Translations under genes and position numbers: made by a program
Shown: piece by piece, positions 33,901 through 46,080 of the stretch
Position numbering within the stretch: position 1 is the first letter of the stretch
Layout: each line of letters opens with the position of its first letter
The notes under the pieces: model-generated
What the model was told of the DNA's origin: nothing
Database searches by the model: none
What the model saw: only the letters and a program-made list of their open reading frames with translations
NCBI GenBank assembly: GCA_013396655.1
Contig: WBMV01004771.1
Span: 248,001-312,000 of the forward strand
Source of the DNA: Campylorhamphus procurvoides
Lineage: Eukaryota; Chordata; Aves; Passeriformes; Dendrocolaptidae
Direction of reading: 5' to 3'
DNA length: 64,000 nt

Positions 33901-36900
33901 ACGCTTTGTGCCCCGCCTTGTTCAGCTGCTTTTTGTAGTCATTGTCCACACGTTTCGCATTGCTGTACGTTTTTCCTTCGCTTCCACTCGTGCTAATCCT
34001 TTCTTTAGTTAAAGAATAATAGAACCGGTTATGTAAAATGAGATGAGGTATCATAATAGATATACTTTTCTCTTGAGTTGAGAACCTCAAAACTCCGCTA
34101 GTAAAGTGGCTTCAGTTTTTATCTGAAGAGGATTGGGAGAACTTGGGCTGAACTACTGCAGAATTTGTGTGTTCTTCCCCAAGGTGTGTACAGTGATGTT
34201 TTAAGTGGCAGTGGGCATCTATAGTTTGCATTTGGGAATGACAGATGTCCCTCAGTGTTTCTGCTAGAGCCAATTTGCCCTCTGTTTCTCGTTCTTCTCA
34301 GCTAATGGAAGAGTGGAAAAATGCCTCGAGAGAAGTGAATGAAAAGGTGTGAGGCCCCTTTTCAAGACTGTTTCTTACTCTGTATCAGTGGCATTTATGG
34401 TTCTGATATTAATGTTAAACAACAGGAAGGAAATATATTATAGGTGCAGTCTTTGAAGTTGAGGCCTACAGCCAGCTAACAATACAATTGCACTTAAGTT
34501 ATTTGACAAATCCTGTGATGCAGCATGTGGCTGTTGAGTTCCAGACTCACAACGAGCTGTCAGTGCCCAAGGAGGCATGATAAATAGTCTCCAGAATGGT
34601 AGTAGTCAAATCTGTAATGACTATTTATGAGAAACTTAATGACGGTATTTGTATACTGTCATTACAATGACCTTATAATAAATTTTGATGAGTTTTTGTG
34701 CTCTTTTGGAATCAGAAGCTTGGGAATAGCTGTCTTATGTTATGCATGTCCCTCACTTTACTTCCCAGTTCTACTGGGGACCATTAAGTTCAATGGTGAA
34801 TTCCAGGTTACCAATGTTTATTGCGTCTTTTGTTGCTGACTTATGTATTTCTACCCCATCTCTATTTCTGGGGTGGTAGGGGGAGTGTGATCCTGTCCTT
34901 ACTTTTTCATGTGATCTTTTTTTCCTTTTTTTGCTCTTCTGACCCTTTTTTGCCTCCAGTGACTTCCCTCACCTTTTAATCTTTTTAGCTTATATTTGCA
35001 TATCCTTCTGCATTTGTCATCTTCATCCTTTGCTGTTCTGTTTCTTCTTACAATAAGAATGTGATAATCTTTCATAACATTAAGCAGGACAAGCTTGCTT
35101 TGGAACTGTTGTCTACTGCTCATTTTAATATCATTGTCTGTTACCTTTCTTTCCTCTAATTTCATTTTTGAGGCATATGTTCTTTGTATAACAGTGGAAA
35201 TACATGCATTTTCTGGGATTAGCATCTTCCTGCTGAAACTCAGTGAATTCTGTAGTCTTTCTACTTGCCTCGTTTGCAATCTGTCAAGGCAAGGGTCTTC
35301 TCAGGTGACTGTTTTCTCCTCATTCTTAAACGCTTCAATTTATTTTGTTTTTCCACTGTTGTAAGTGGATGCTTTACTTGTTTGTGCCTTGGTATTTTCA
35401 TTTGAATATTTAAAGTAATTATTTTGCTACTGATAGCAAAATACTTTGCTTAAAATAGTCTTTGACCTTCTGCTTCATATCAGTCTTCCCATCTGAAAGA
35501 TTTGATAGCTAAATGTTCATGTTCACAAACCAAGTGTGTTTACAGCAGAACTCTTAATGTTCCTTAATTTGATTGATCTGTACAACAGAGCTGTCTCAAT
35601 CATACTTCACTGTGAGGTGTGAAGCTAATTATTGTTTGACATGTAGTAGACACAAGTACTTAGAAGTTTCAACCATTCTTCTAGACTGTGTAGCATGTTG
35701 GAACAATAGCTTTTCTTGTCCATGCAGGTGAAACTCAGTGTTACCCATTTGATTACTGCAGAAAATCTTTTTCTGCTCTTGAAAAGTGCTGGATTTTGTG
35801 CTGTGTCCTCTCATTTTACTAATGCAAAACTTTTTTAACCTATTGCTATTACTATGACACCTCTTTGTTTCAATTCATTGTTTTTTCTGTTTCCACCAGT
35901 ATATTAGTTATCCTAACCTTCTAAGTTCTGATCTCTCACTTAGACTAATGAATGTCTTAAATCACTGCTGAGCTGTCTGTACTGCATCCAAGTAATCATT
36001 CTACCAATGTCCTTTACGACTTCAAACTATTTTAATGGATGATCTTTCTGTGATAACTTTCTTCAAAGCTGCAAGCATTTCCTTTAATGTGCTCATAAGT
36101 ACTTCATTTTTTTCGTTGGAATTGTTCCTTGAGTTTTTCCATTCACTTGTCTTTCCTTTTCCTCTAGTATAAGTTCGTGAAACTGTTCCCCTACCTCTTT
36201 GTAGTGGAGTGATGGCCAGCTGTATCTTGACAGAGGAAGGTTGTTGGATTAAGGGGGTCCTCTACTTCAGAGAAGGCGAGGTCAAAGATCCTAGTGCCAC
36301 TTTCCATAGAAGTTTGTACTGTGAAGTTTCATGGGAACAATCCTGGTCTTGGCATTTCCTCTCATCATGAGAGGAGAACAGCTGATAAGTGTGGAGCTAA
36401 CGAAGAGGAGGAGAGAATAACTTCTCCCCAGCTGTGTGAAGTTGCAAAGACTTAGTGACATTGTGATAAAGGCTTTGGGGGCTGTCGTTGTGAGGTTAAT
36501 TATTGAAGACCAGTATTTTGGAATGGTAGGCACAATTATAGTTACTACTAACTATAGTAACTATATAGTTACTACTGTATAAACTAGTTACTGAATACTC
36601 TTAGAAACTTTCTCTAAAGTTTTGATTCGTTGTTGTTTGGTATTCTAGCTGGATCGTGGCTTAAAGCTGACACTTCACACATGTGGCAGCGGAGTCTCAA
36701 AGAGGGCTAGCAGCTTTGTGTCAGCCCTATAGATTCATGTGAACCTGAATACTTTTCTCATTAACTTGCCACTAATACACAACTAGTAGTTTCCTTGCTT
36801 ATAACTTGCTGCTGAAGCTGCACTTTAGATAACAATCTCCTTCTATGGGAAATTAATTATTTTCTTTTCAGTGTCTGAAAGGTGATGTAAATTTTTCTCA

Positions 36901-37029
36901 GGGCTAAAATTTGATGGATGTTTTCACATTTCCCTTTCAGAAGATGCCTGCAACTTACCTTGCTTTATGAAATCATTAAACATACAGTTCATAATCATAA
37001 CAGGCTTACTGTATGTAACTGCCTTAAAT
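33901..37029 (+). other. Presumed RANBP3 intron 1, first part
   Basis: AT-rich, T-rich on the plus strand, no recognised exon or repeat family. The change from the GC island to this composition is abrupt. Open frames here are short and match nothing I know. An irregular TAGTTACTA palindromic repeat lies just before 36600. Confidence 0.5.
36534..36598. repeat. Short imperfect palindromic repeat
   Basis: The words TATAGTTACTACTAAC, TATAGTAACTATATAG and TTACTACTGTATAAAC alternate direct and inverted ATAGTTAC/GTAACTAT units over about 60 bases. It could fold into a hairpin, but no function is evident. Confidence 0.6.
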
Positions 37030-37736
37030 TAATGAGAGGCTGGAGACCAGTGCTATGGAAAGGGATCTGGGGGTCCTGGTCAATGGGAAGTTGAATATGA
37101 GTCAGCAGTGCCTTGGCAACCAGGAGGGCTCACCATGTCCTGGGGGGCATCAGACTCAGGATTGCTGGTTGGGTGAGAGAGAGGATTGTCCCACCCTGAT
37201 CTGTGCTGTTGTGGCAGAGTACATCTGTCCTGGGAACAGTTTTGGGCGTGACAATATAAAAAATCACTAAGCTATTGAGGAGCATCCAGGGGAGAGCCAC
37301 AGGGTTAGTGAAGGGTCTCGAAGGGAAACTGTATGAGGAGTGGCTGGATCACTTGGTTGTTTGAGCCTGGAGAAGACAAGACTGAGGGAAGACCTCATTG
37401 TGATCTTCACCATCATCTCGAGAGGTAGCAGAGGGGCAAGTACAAATCTCTTAATTCTTGTGACCAGTGACAGGACTTGAGGAAATGGCTAGAGCTGAGT
37501 CAGGGGAGTTTTAGTTTGGATATCAGGAAAAGGTTCCTTGCCCAGAGGGTGGTTGGGCACTGAACAGGCTCCTCAGGGAAGTGGTCACAGCACCAAATCT
37601 GTCTGAGTTCAAGAAGCATTTGACCAATGCTCTCAGTTACATGCAGTGATTGTTGGGGTGATCTGCAGAGGGCCAGGAGCTGGACTCAATACTGATGGTT
37701 TCATTCCAACTCAGCATATTCTTTGATTGTATGAAA
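37030..37736 (+). mobile_element. CR1 LINE, 5'-truncated
   Basis: Starts in the CR1 reverse transcriptase C-terminal region (ERDLGVLVNGKLNMSQQ near 37060). It continues through TTCCTTGCCCAGAGGGTGG and the 3' untranslated words, and ends near TCAGCATATTCTTTGATTG. Stops and indels make it inactive. Confidence 0.9.
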
Positions 37737-40237
37737 TGCACAGAAGATGAGTGAACTGAAGCAGTTCCTTTCAGAGTAATCAATATAATTCCTTTGCCAG
37801 ACTTATATGATGCTTTTGGAGAAAGGAAGGTCTGTTGTTACTTTGAGGGAAAAGGCAGCACTCACCACTTTCTCTGATATAGAGTCTAGAAACAAGATCT
37901 TTTTTTTCCCCATGGTGACTTCAGATAGACCAGTGGGTGCAAAGTTAGCCTGAGTAACATGTCCTAATAATTCACACCCAAAAATCATAAAGAACTACTT
38001 AATGTACAAGATGGAGCTATCTAAATGCTTTAACAATTTTTGTTAATGCTTTTTTGGAGTTTTTTATAAACATTTTATCTGCATTACAAAGTTGTCTCAG
38101 GGTTTTCTTTTTCTCATGTGAAAATAAGCGACTTTTTTCCGTTTTGGACTTGTGACATTTGCTTTATGCGAAGTTCCTAATCTAAAATTGTAAAATAACC
38201 TATTTTTGCAGAGGGTGTCTTATTTCTCTTAATGCTACAGGGGTTTGGGAAATGAAATAACACATACGCTGCAAAACCCACTAAAGGTTTGTGCTTTAAA
38301 TGTGGTGTAGGAAAGTTTTATTTAAGATGTACTATTAAAGGTATTCTACCTTCCCAGCCAGCTGTGGAAGTAGCCTGCTAACTCATGCACTCATGCTATA
38401 GGAGACAAAAGAAGAGTTTGAAGATGAATGAGAACATCTGATGTTTTACTTCATAAACAACAACTTGTCAAAGTTTTGAAAATGAGGAAGAAGTATATAT
38501 TTTCCCAGTGTCATTTATATTCACCATGACATCACTTGTGAAGTATAGCCATAAATGAACTAGTCATGTTGCTTGTTCTTCCTGACATGAAGTGTGACTG
38601 GACTTTGCTCGGGGGGGTCTTTTTGTAGATTAGCTCGTGGTCTGGTAGCTTGGTCTTTGCTTTCAGTCTATTTGTAGGTATTGGAAGAGAATCTTGTTAT
38701 CAACACCTTTAGAATTTTGTAGTGCTGGAAATTGCCTGTATCTCTTAGTGTTATACTTACCATGATTATTCTGGTCTTCATAATGTAAAGAGAATAATTA
38801 AGGTGAAAAAAGCCCCCCCAGAAGACTTTTGTGGCCTGTACTCTTCAATAAGCATGATTAAACCTAACTTTGAACTTATATTTTTGACTCACCTCAGCAG
38901 GCTTATCAAGTGATATGTTACCACTCTGAGTATTTCCAGTCATTTAGCACCCTAATTGCTGTTCTCCTTTTTATCACTCATTCACTGTTCACAGGTGTGT
39001 GGTATACTTCTCTCAGGTGAAATATTATGAGTTGAAGCTGAGCAGCAATTTTCAACTTGTATGCTTCCTGTGTTGAAGAGTGCTCTTGAGTTTGTCATGG
39101 TAATGGGTTTTTTTCACCATAGGGACAGTCAAGCAGCAGAAGAGATTACCCTGGGAAGCTGCTCAGCCTATATCCTTGGATTTTAAGACTAGATTGAATA
39201 ACCTGATTAACATGGCTTGACTTCATACCTGACTTGGAGCAAGAGGTTGGACTAGAGACCTCCAATCTGAATTATTCTGTGCTCTTACAGCAGAAACACA
39301 ATGGTCTCAGTGGTGAAGAAGATGACTGCTTTCTTGGATTTTGACACTACTTTGGCATGGGATTTACTCTGTGAGCCTGAGAACTCTGCAGAGAAACATT
39401 CTCCTGCAGGTGTTTCTTCACATTTTCATAGAATCTTAGAATGTTTTGGGTTGGAAAAGACCTTTGAAGATCATTTCGTTCCAATCACCCCCACATGTGC
39501 GGGAATACCTTCCACTAGATCAGGGTCCTCCAAATCTTATCTGGTCTGGCCATGAATATTGCTGGGGATGGAGCACCTGCAGCTCCATGAAGCAACCTGT
39601 GCCAGTGCACATGTTGGGCCCAAGAGCCAGAGGCAGCACTGCAGATAGGGTCTTACCTGAGTGGATCAGAAGGTCAAAATCACCCCCTCACCTGCTGCCC
39701 CATGCTGCTGGGGCTTTCTGGACTGCCAGTGCCCAGTGCCAGGTCATGCTGAACTTCTTGTCTACCTGTACCTCCAAGTCCTTCTCAGGTCTGCTGTCAA
39801 TCCATTCTCCCCTCAGCCTGTGTATGTGCTTGGGATTGCCCTGACCGAGGTGCAGGAATTGCACTTGGTCTTATAGACCTTCATAAGGTTTGCATGACCC
39901 ACCTCTCCAGCCTGTCTTGGTCCCTCTGGATGCCCCATCCCTTCCTTCCCATGCATCAACTGCACCACACAGCTCAGTGTCGTTGGCAAACTTGCTGTGG
40001 CTTCTCTTGATCCCGCTGTCCATGTCACTGCCAAAGATGTTAAACAGTGCTGGTCCCAAATTTGGTCATTGAGCTCTTGACCCAAACTCTTCAGTATGGC
40101 CATCTAGCCAGTTCTTTATCCAGGCAGTGATCCATCTGTCAAACTCAGGTCTTTTCGAATTTAAAGGCAAGGGTCTCCTGTGGGACTGTCAAATGTTTTG
40201 CACAAGTCCATGTAGATGATGCCTCTTCCATCATCTA

Positions 40238-41203
40238 TGTTATAGTTTCAACATTTCGTTGGAATTCCTCCCAAAAAGCTTGGAGCAGATGCCTCAACTT
40301 CTGTGAAGATGGTTAACAAAGGAAATGATGAGTATTCATGTCCTGATGTAATGACTCAGACCAGAGCCTTTTGTTCTGGTCTCCCAGGCTGAGAGAGGGG
40401 GAGGGAAGATGGCTGGGCTTGGGTGGGGAGAGTTGCCGGGGTTTCTGTGCAGACTCAGTGTGTTGGCGGAGGGAACTAGGATGGGAACACACCAGTCCAC
40501 ACCACAAGAGAAGCAGGACTGTGTCTCTGTCTCTCTCTCTAACTTGACCGTTTGCCGGTGAGGGCCGTGGGCACTACAAGAGCTGCCGTGAGGAGGAGAA
40601 CTTGCCTGTTTGTTTTTTTTTCCTGCACCGTGGAGACGAGGCCTCATCCTCCCTCTGCCTACCGAACCTGCAGGAGCTGACCTGGGGCAGCCTAGTGAAC
40701 ACGTCTGTTTCTTCACCACGGAGATGGTGCTTTCCTTGTCCCTCCATCAATCCTGCAGGAAGTGACTCAGGGCTGCCATACACCGCCATTTGGTAACTAG
40801 TTGGTCTCTGGTCTGCAAACCGGGAGAAGTGCTGCCTGCGAGAGAGACTAGCCGGCCGAGGCGTGCCATCGCCACCTGCTGTCCCTAAATATAATTGAAT
40901 CCTTTTTTAGGATAGCAGGGGACATTGACTTTTGTTTTCCTTTTTGTTTAAAGGGTTTATTACACACTGTTTTGTTTGGTCCTTTCTGGACATATATATA
41001 TAGATATATTGTGGTTAAGAACTGTTATCCTTTTCCTATGTGTTTTTTTTCTAATTAAAGTTCTGTTTCTAAATTTAAAGGAGAGGGGTTATTTTTATTT
41101 TTTTTAATTTTTTTTGGCTGGCCTTCTTGGAGGAAGAAGGCCTTTCCTTTTTTTTCCTCTCTCGACCAACACAGATATCTTAGTTCTCCCCTGAACTAAG
41201 ACA
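40238..41203 (+). repeat. 5' LTR of the young ERVL provirus
   Basis: Begins TGTTATAGTTTC and ends TGAACTAAGACA. An AT-rich (ATAT)n stretch lies at 40990-41010, and an ATTAAAG polyadenylation-like signal near 41056 (CTAATTAAAGTTCTG). The middle 590 bases are identical to the 3' LTR, while the first 100 bases hold most of the differences. Frames inside, such as a minus-strand 127-codon one, occur identically in both LTRs and are not genes. Confidence 0.95.
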
Positions 41204-41207
41204 AAAA

Positions 41208-41226
41208 TGGCGCCCAACAGTGGGGC
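41208..41226 (+). promoter_or_regulatory. Primer-binding site, lysine tRNA type
   Basis: TGGCGCCCAACAGTGGGGC starts four bases after the 5' LTR. TGGCGCCCAAC is the 3'-terminal complement of lysine tRNA as used by several retrovirus groups; one extra base within the site is unusual. Human ERVL uses a leucine-type site, so the primer type differs from the mammalian namesake. Confidence 0.8.
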
Positions 41227-41330
41227 ACGAGTACAGAAGGATAACCATTCTTGTTTCTTTGTGAGTACATTCAGTTTGCAATCGATATGGAGTGTACTGT
41301 ACAATATATTTGTTTTGTTGGAACAAATTC

Positions 41331-41801
41331 ATGCCAAAAGCTGTGGCAGGCATAAGTATTCTTAGCAGACTCATGAGTATAGGTCAGATGGCTGCGCTGA
41401 TTCTTGAGTTCTTACTTTGTCTTTGTGCTGTTACGAACTTAACAACTCTGGGTCTCATTTGGAACGTGGTTTCAAGGTTGTACCTCTGTCCCAATCTACA
41501 CTGCTACCTCTGGGGTGATAATGGTATCTATCTTTGGGGAGGAACACAGGGGAGTATTTTCTCCCAACCCTTCCCTCTTTTCACTCTTAGGTCTGCTACA
41601 AGAGCTTTTGGGAAGCTTAAATTTCCTCTAGATGTCAGAGATATTTTACTCCTTGTTGTTTGTGTGCAAGTTTGGATCACTATGGCCTATTTTGTGTTTG
41701 TAGCTAGGGCCAGGGTTTCTTTCAAGATGCACCCAGGAGCCCCCCAAGAGGTGGAAGACCACAATGTGGCACAGCACCCCCAGAGGGAAGAGAAAGAGTA
41801 A
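41331..41801 (+). CDS. Upstream (pre-gag) ORF with hydrophobic segments, function unknown
   Basis: The frame is open from 41292 and its first ATG is at 41331, giving about 156 residues to the stop at 41799-41801. It overlaps the start of the gag frame (ATG 41764) by 38 bases in another frame. The N-terminal half holds a hydrophobic patch (MAALILEFLLCLCAV) and the C-terminal half another (ILLLVVCVQVWITMAYFVFV), followed by a basic and then acidic tail. So it looks like a two-pass membrane protein, or a signal/anchor plus one membrane segment. It is the only unbroken frame of this size in the provirus besides the pol pieces. I do not recognise it. It may be a lineage-specific leader protein or an accident of a low-stop leader sequence. 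Confidence 0.4.
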   Translation: MPKAVAGISILSRLMSIGQMAALILEFLLCLCAVTNLTTLGLIWNVVSRLYLCPNLHCYLWGDNGIYLWGGTQGSIFSQPFPLFTLRSATRAFGKLKFPLDVRDILLLVVCVQVWITMAYFVFVARARVSFKMHPGAPQEVEDHNVAQHPQREEKE

Positions 41802-42560
41802 AACACCTGGCAGCACAGTGCCTGGGCATGTGAAAAAACTTGAAGAGAAATCCAAGCTAATGGAAGTTGCCCCTCTCCAAAAATGGAAGTATAAGACCAA
41901 ATCAGTTTATCCGGCAGATGAGGGTGAAGCAGGACCCTCACAGCCAGTAGATCCAGAGTCAGAGGTTATTACTGAATCATTGTCATTTGAGAATCTCCGT
42001 GGTTTGCGAAACAACATTGTTTGGAAACTGGGCGAAGTCATCTTGAGTTGGCTGGTTCAAGTGTGGGACTGTATGGGTGAAACCTTACAACTTGATGGTG
42101 CTGAAGCCAGGTTTTTGGGGTCAGTGGCTCAGGATGTGGGTATCGACCAGTTTGTGAGGGAATCAAAACCCCTTTCACTTTGGGTATGACTTTTAACAGG
42201 TGTAAAAGAGAGGTTTGTCTACAGAAACCCTCTGCAAGAATATCACCATCAGACAACTTGGAAGACTATGGAAGAAGGAATCCAACATCTGAGGGAAATG
42301 GCACTGTTGGAAATAATTTTTGAAAGGGATGGGCAACCTACCATTGACCCAGACAATGTCAGGTGCACATCACAGATGTGGTGGACCCTTTCACGCCAGG
42401 GGCCAGCTGTGTACGCCAGTTATCTGGCCTCCATGTATTCAGATGGAAATTGAGAAACTATGGGCTCTGTATCAAGTAAACTCAGGATGTATGATGGAAT
42501 GGTTCAGGGCCTGCTACAGACTCATATCTCTGCTGTAGAGACATTAGTTTAGAGTCTCAG
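41764..42560 (+). pseudogene. ERVL gag remnant
   Basis: The frame opens at ATG 41764 and runs to a TGA at 42187-42189. It continues in the same frame to 42453 (MEEGIQHLREMALLEIIF), then needs a frame change to go on. The capsid-like part contains FENLRGLRNNIVWKLGEV and LDGAEARFLGSVAQDVGID, matching the minus-strand remnant at 18.6 kb. The N-terminal part is basic and Pro/Glu-rich, as expected for a matrix-like region. No zinc knuckle could be read downstream. With an internal stop and a frameshift, gag is dead. Confidence 0.8.
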
Positions 42561-42959
42561 AGATGAGCAAAAGAAACTTAAGAGAGGTGATTAAGGGAAG
42601 TTTATAAGTGGCATTGGTGCAAGGTAGAGCCTCTGAGTTCAGAGCCAGGCCCCCTCCAGCTAGAGACAGTGGACAGGTCCCACCAACTGAACTGTGGTAT
42701 TTTCTGAAGGACCATGGAGAAGACATGAGATGGTGGGACAGGAAACCTACCTGTGCACTAGCAGCCTGAGTACATGAACTGAAGGAGAGCGAAGGGAGGT
42801 CTGTAAGAGTGAGTGTAGTATCAGTTTCCAATGGGCAAGGGTTTGACCCACTAGAGGGTACCTCCCAAAGGTATCCATCAGGATAAAGCTCTGATCACTA
42901 TAACCAGGACCAGTGTTAGAGTGGTCCTGCCTCTAGCCAGGTAGAGGCACGGGACAACT

Positions 42960-43360
42960 GTGTCTGCTGGACAGTGGGAATCTGATGGCCTGGCACATCA
43001 GACCCACAGGAATACAAAGCTCTGCTTGATACCAGCACTCAATGCATGTTACTGCCATCAGGACATGTGGGCTCAGAAACTGTTTCTATTTCAGGGGTGA
43101 CAGGGGTCTCAAGAGTTGACTGTGCTGGAAGCTGAAGTGAGCTTGACTGGGAGAGACTGGAAAAAACACCCCATTGTGACTGATCCAGCTGCACCATGTA
43201 TCCTGGACATTGACTGTCTCAGGGATGGGTATTTCAAGGACCCGAAGGGACATAGGTGGGCTTTTGGAATAGCTGCTGTAGAGACAGAAGAAATTGAACA
43301 GTTGAATTCATTGCCTGGTCTCTCAGGGAGTCCCTGTTGTTGGACTGCTGAAGGTTGAGG
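42960..43360 (+). pseudogene. ERVL protease remnant
   Basis: The codons around 43022-43042 give LLDTSTQC, the active-site region of a retroviral aspartic protease, with its Asp at 43028-43030. After a frame change the frame 43116-43358 continues with LTVLEAEVSLTG and IVTDPAAPCILDIDCLRDGYF, conserved with the older provirus up to the flap and C-terminal region. The position between gag and reverse transcriptase is as expected. The frameshift means no intact enzyme. Confidence 0.8.
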
Positions 43361-44260
43361 AGCAGCAAGTGCCAATTGCCACCATGACAGTGCATCATAG
43401 GCAATATCAAACGAACCGTGATGCTGTGATCCCCATCCATAAGATGATCTGAGAGCTGGAGAGTCAAGGGGTGGTCAGCAAGACCCACTCACCCTTCAAC
43501 AGCCCCATTTGGCCCGTGCCTAAGTCTGAGGAAGAGTGGAGTTTGACTGTGGACTACCATGCCTTGAATGAGGTTACTCCACCACTGAGTCTGGCTGTGC
43601 CAGACATGTTGGGGCTCCAGTATGAATTGGAGTCCAAGGCAGCAGAGTGGTACGCCACCATTGACATTGCCAATGCGTTCTTCTCCATTCTCCTAGCCAC
43701 AGAGTGTAGGCCACAGTTTGCCTTTACCTGGAGGGGCGTGCAGTACACCTGGAACCGATTGCCCCAGGGGTGGAAACACAGTCCCACCATCTGTCATGGA
43801 CTGATTCATGCTGCACTAGAGAAGGCTGGGCCCCTAGAATATCTGCAATACATTGATGACATCATCATGTGGGGGGACACAGCAGAAGGAGTTTTTGAGA
43901 AAGGGAAGAAAATCATCCAGATTCTCCTGGAAGCTAGTTTTGCCATTAAATGGAGTAAGGTTAAGGGACCTGCCCGAGAGATCCAGTTCCTGGGACTGAA
44001 TGGAATGAATGTCAATGACTTCCATTGGAAGTCATTGACAAGGTCACAGCAGTGTCTTCACCCACCAGCAGGAAGGAAACACAAGCTTTCCTGGGTGCCA
44101 TAGGCTTCTGGAGGATGCATATCCCAGAATACAGTCGGATCATAAGCCCTCTCTATTTGGTAACCCATAAGAAAAATGATTTCCACTGGGGCCCTGAACA
44201 GCACCAAGCCTACGAATAGATCAAACAGGAGATTGCTCATGCTGTAGCCCTGGGGCCAGT
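43360..44260 (+). pseudogene. ERVL reverse transcriptase, partly open
   Basis: The frame 43471-44103 (210 codons) holds most of the polymerase fingers and palm. SPIWPVPKSEEEWSLTVDY lies near 43510, IDIANAFFSILLA with its catalytic Asp near 43660, RLPQGWKHSPTICHG near 43765, and YIDD at 43849-43860 with both catalytic aspartates. The connection region then continues in another frame at 44025-44219 (SSPTSRKETQAFLGAIGFW), so there is a shift near 44040. The domain order and the catalytic residues are intact, but flanking frameshifts make polyprotein synthesis impossible without repair. Confidence 0.9.
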
Positions 44261-45200
44261 CAGGACTGGACCAGATGTGGAGAACGTGCTCTACACAGCA
44301 GCAGGGAATAATGGCCTTTCCTGGAGCCTTTGGCAGAAGGTGCCTGGCGAGGCTGGAGGTCCACCGCTTGGATTCTAGAGCCGCAGCTACAGAGGGTCCA
44401 AAGCCCAGATATACTCTGACAGAGAAGGAGATCCTGGCCGCTTATGAAGGAGTTCAAGCCGCCTCAGAGGTGTTTGAAACAGAAGCACAATTCCTCCTGG
44501 CACCACGACTACCAGTGCTAAGGTGGATGTTCACGGTGCAGTCTGCTTCCACACGTCATGCCACTAATGCTGCCTGGAGCAAGTGGATTGCTTTGATCAC
44601 ACAGTGCACCCGTATTGGGAAACCAAATCGCTCTGGGATCCTGGAGATCATCACGAACTGGCCTGAGGGAGAAAATTTTGGTCTAGTGGATGAGGAAGAA
44701 GAGCAGGTGACACATGCGGAGGAGGCTCCAACATACAATCAATTGCCAGAAGAGGAAATGCACTATGCCCTCTTCACTGATGGCTCTTGTTGCATTGTTG
44801 GGACAAACCGAAAAGGGAAAGCAGCTGTATGGAGTCCCACATGACAAGTTACAGAAGCTACTGAAGGAGAAGGTGGATCGAGTCAATTTGCTGAACTCAA
44901 ACTGTTCGTTTGGCCCTGGACGTTGCTGAATGAGAGAAGTGGCCAAGGCTTTACCTCTACACCAACTCATGGATGGTAGCTGATGCTCTGTGGGGATGGT
45001 TAGGTCGATGGAGGAAGTCAAGTTGGAAGCACAGAGGGAAGCCTGTCTTCGCTGCTGATACATGGCAAGACATCGCTGGCCGCGTAGAGAAGCTGATCGT
45101 GAGAGTTTGCCATATAGGCGCACATGTGCCCAAAGATTGAGCCAATGAAGAACATTGCAACAACCAACAGGCAGACCAAACCGCACGAGTGAAGGTATCC
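44260..45200 (+). pseudogene. ERVL RNase H remnant
   Basis: The frame 44275-44844 continues pol. It ends in HYALFTDGSC (near 44760-44790), the first catalytic-Asp motif of RNase H. The frame then shifts. The following DNA still shows RNase H-like words, including a YTNSW-like segment near 44957-44970, but across several frames. It is inactive. Confidence 0.75.
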
Positions 45201-45224
45201 CAGACAGATCTAGATTAGCAGCAT

Positions 45225-46080
45225 AAGGGAGGACTGTTCCTGGCTTGATGGGCCCATGATGCCTCAGGCCATCAGGGCAGAGATGCCACCTATAGATGGG
45301 CAAGAGACCGAGGGGTAGATTTAACCATGGACATTATTTCTCAGGTTATCTACAACTGTGAAACATGTGCTGCCATTAAGCAGGCTAAGAGAGTGAAACC
45401 CCTATGGTAAGGTGGATGCTGGGATAAGTACAGGTATGGAGAGGCCTGGCAGGTTGACTACATCACCCTGCCACAGACCTGCCAAGGAAAACACTATGTG
45501 CTCATCATGGTGGAAGCAACCACCGGATGGCTGGAGACACATGCAGTGTCTCATGCCACTGCCTGAAACATCGTCCTGCACCTGGAAAAACAAGTCCTGT
45601 GGCAACATGGCACCCCAGAGCGAACTGAGTCAGATAATGGAACTCATTTCAAGAATAGCTTGGTTACCACCTGGGCAAAGGAACATTGCATTGAGTGGGT
45701 ATATCATATCCCCTACCATGCACCACCTGCCAGGAGGGTTGAATGATATAGTGGGCTGTTAAAAACCACTTTGAAGGCATTTGGTGGGGGGGCCTTTCAA
45801 ATATTAGGATCAGCATCTAGCAAAGGCTACATGGCTAGTCAACGCTAGAGGCTCCATCAGTTGAGCTGGCCCTGCCCAATCGGAATCCCTTCACGTTGTA
45901 GATGAAGTCCCTGTAGTACACCTGAGAGGTATGCTAGGAAAAACAGTTTAGGTTAACTCTGCCTCAAGCAAAGGCAAACCCATTTGTGGGATTGTCTTTG
46001 CTCAAGGATCTGGCTGCACATGGTGGGTGATGTAGGAAGATGGAGAAACATGATGCGTACCTGAAGGGGACCTTATCTTT
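45225..46080 (+). pseudogene. ERVL integrase remnant with complete catalytic motifs
   Basis: In one frame the zinc-binding residues are all present: His at 45255 and 45270 (HxxxxH), and Cys at 45357 and 45366 (CxxC). The catalytic triad follows in the same frame: Asp 45456, Asp 45633 and Glu 45741, giving the classical D,D(35)E spacing. In-frame stops (TGA at 45246, TGA at 45564, TGA just after the Glu at 45744) break it. The C-terminal part (PICGIVFAQGSGC near 45975-46015) is in another frame and matches the older provirus at 15.6 kb. No reading frame for env follows. Confidence 0.88.

Noticed and set aside
33380..34090. A 236-codon minus-strand frame through the CpG island
   Set aside because: It reads across the N and is dominated by Pro/Ala/Arg/Ser, as expected of stop-poor CpG-island DNA. 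Nothing recognisable.
35095..35364. An 89-codon plus-strand hydrophobic frame, and the antisense 126-codon frame at 34899-35279
   Set aside because: T-rich intron DNA naturally gives Phe/Leu/Ser-rich frames on one strand and Lys-rich frames on the other. No family match.
40336..40719. A 127-codon minus-strand frame, identical at 46293-46676
   Set aside because: Both copies lie inside the two LTRs of the same provirus. The identity reflects LTR duplication, not a conserved gene.
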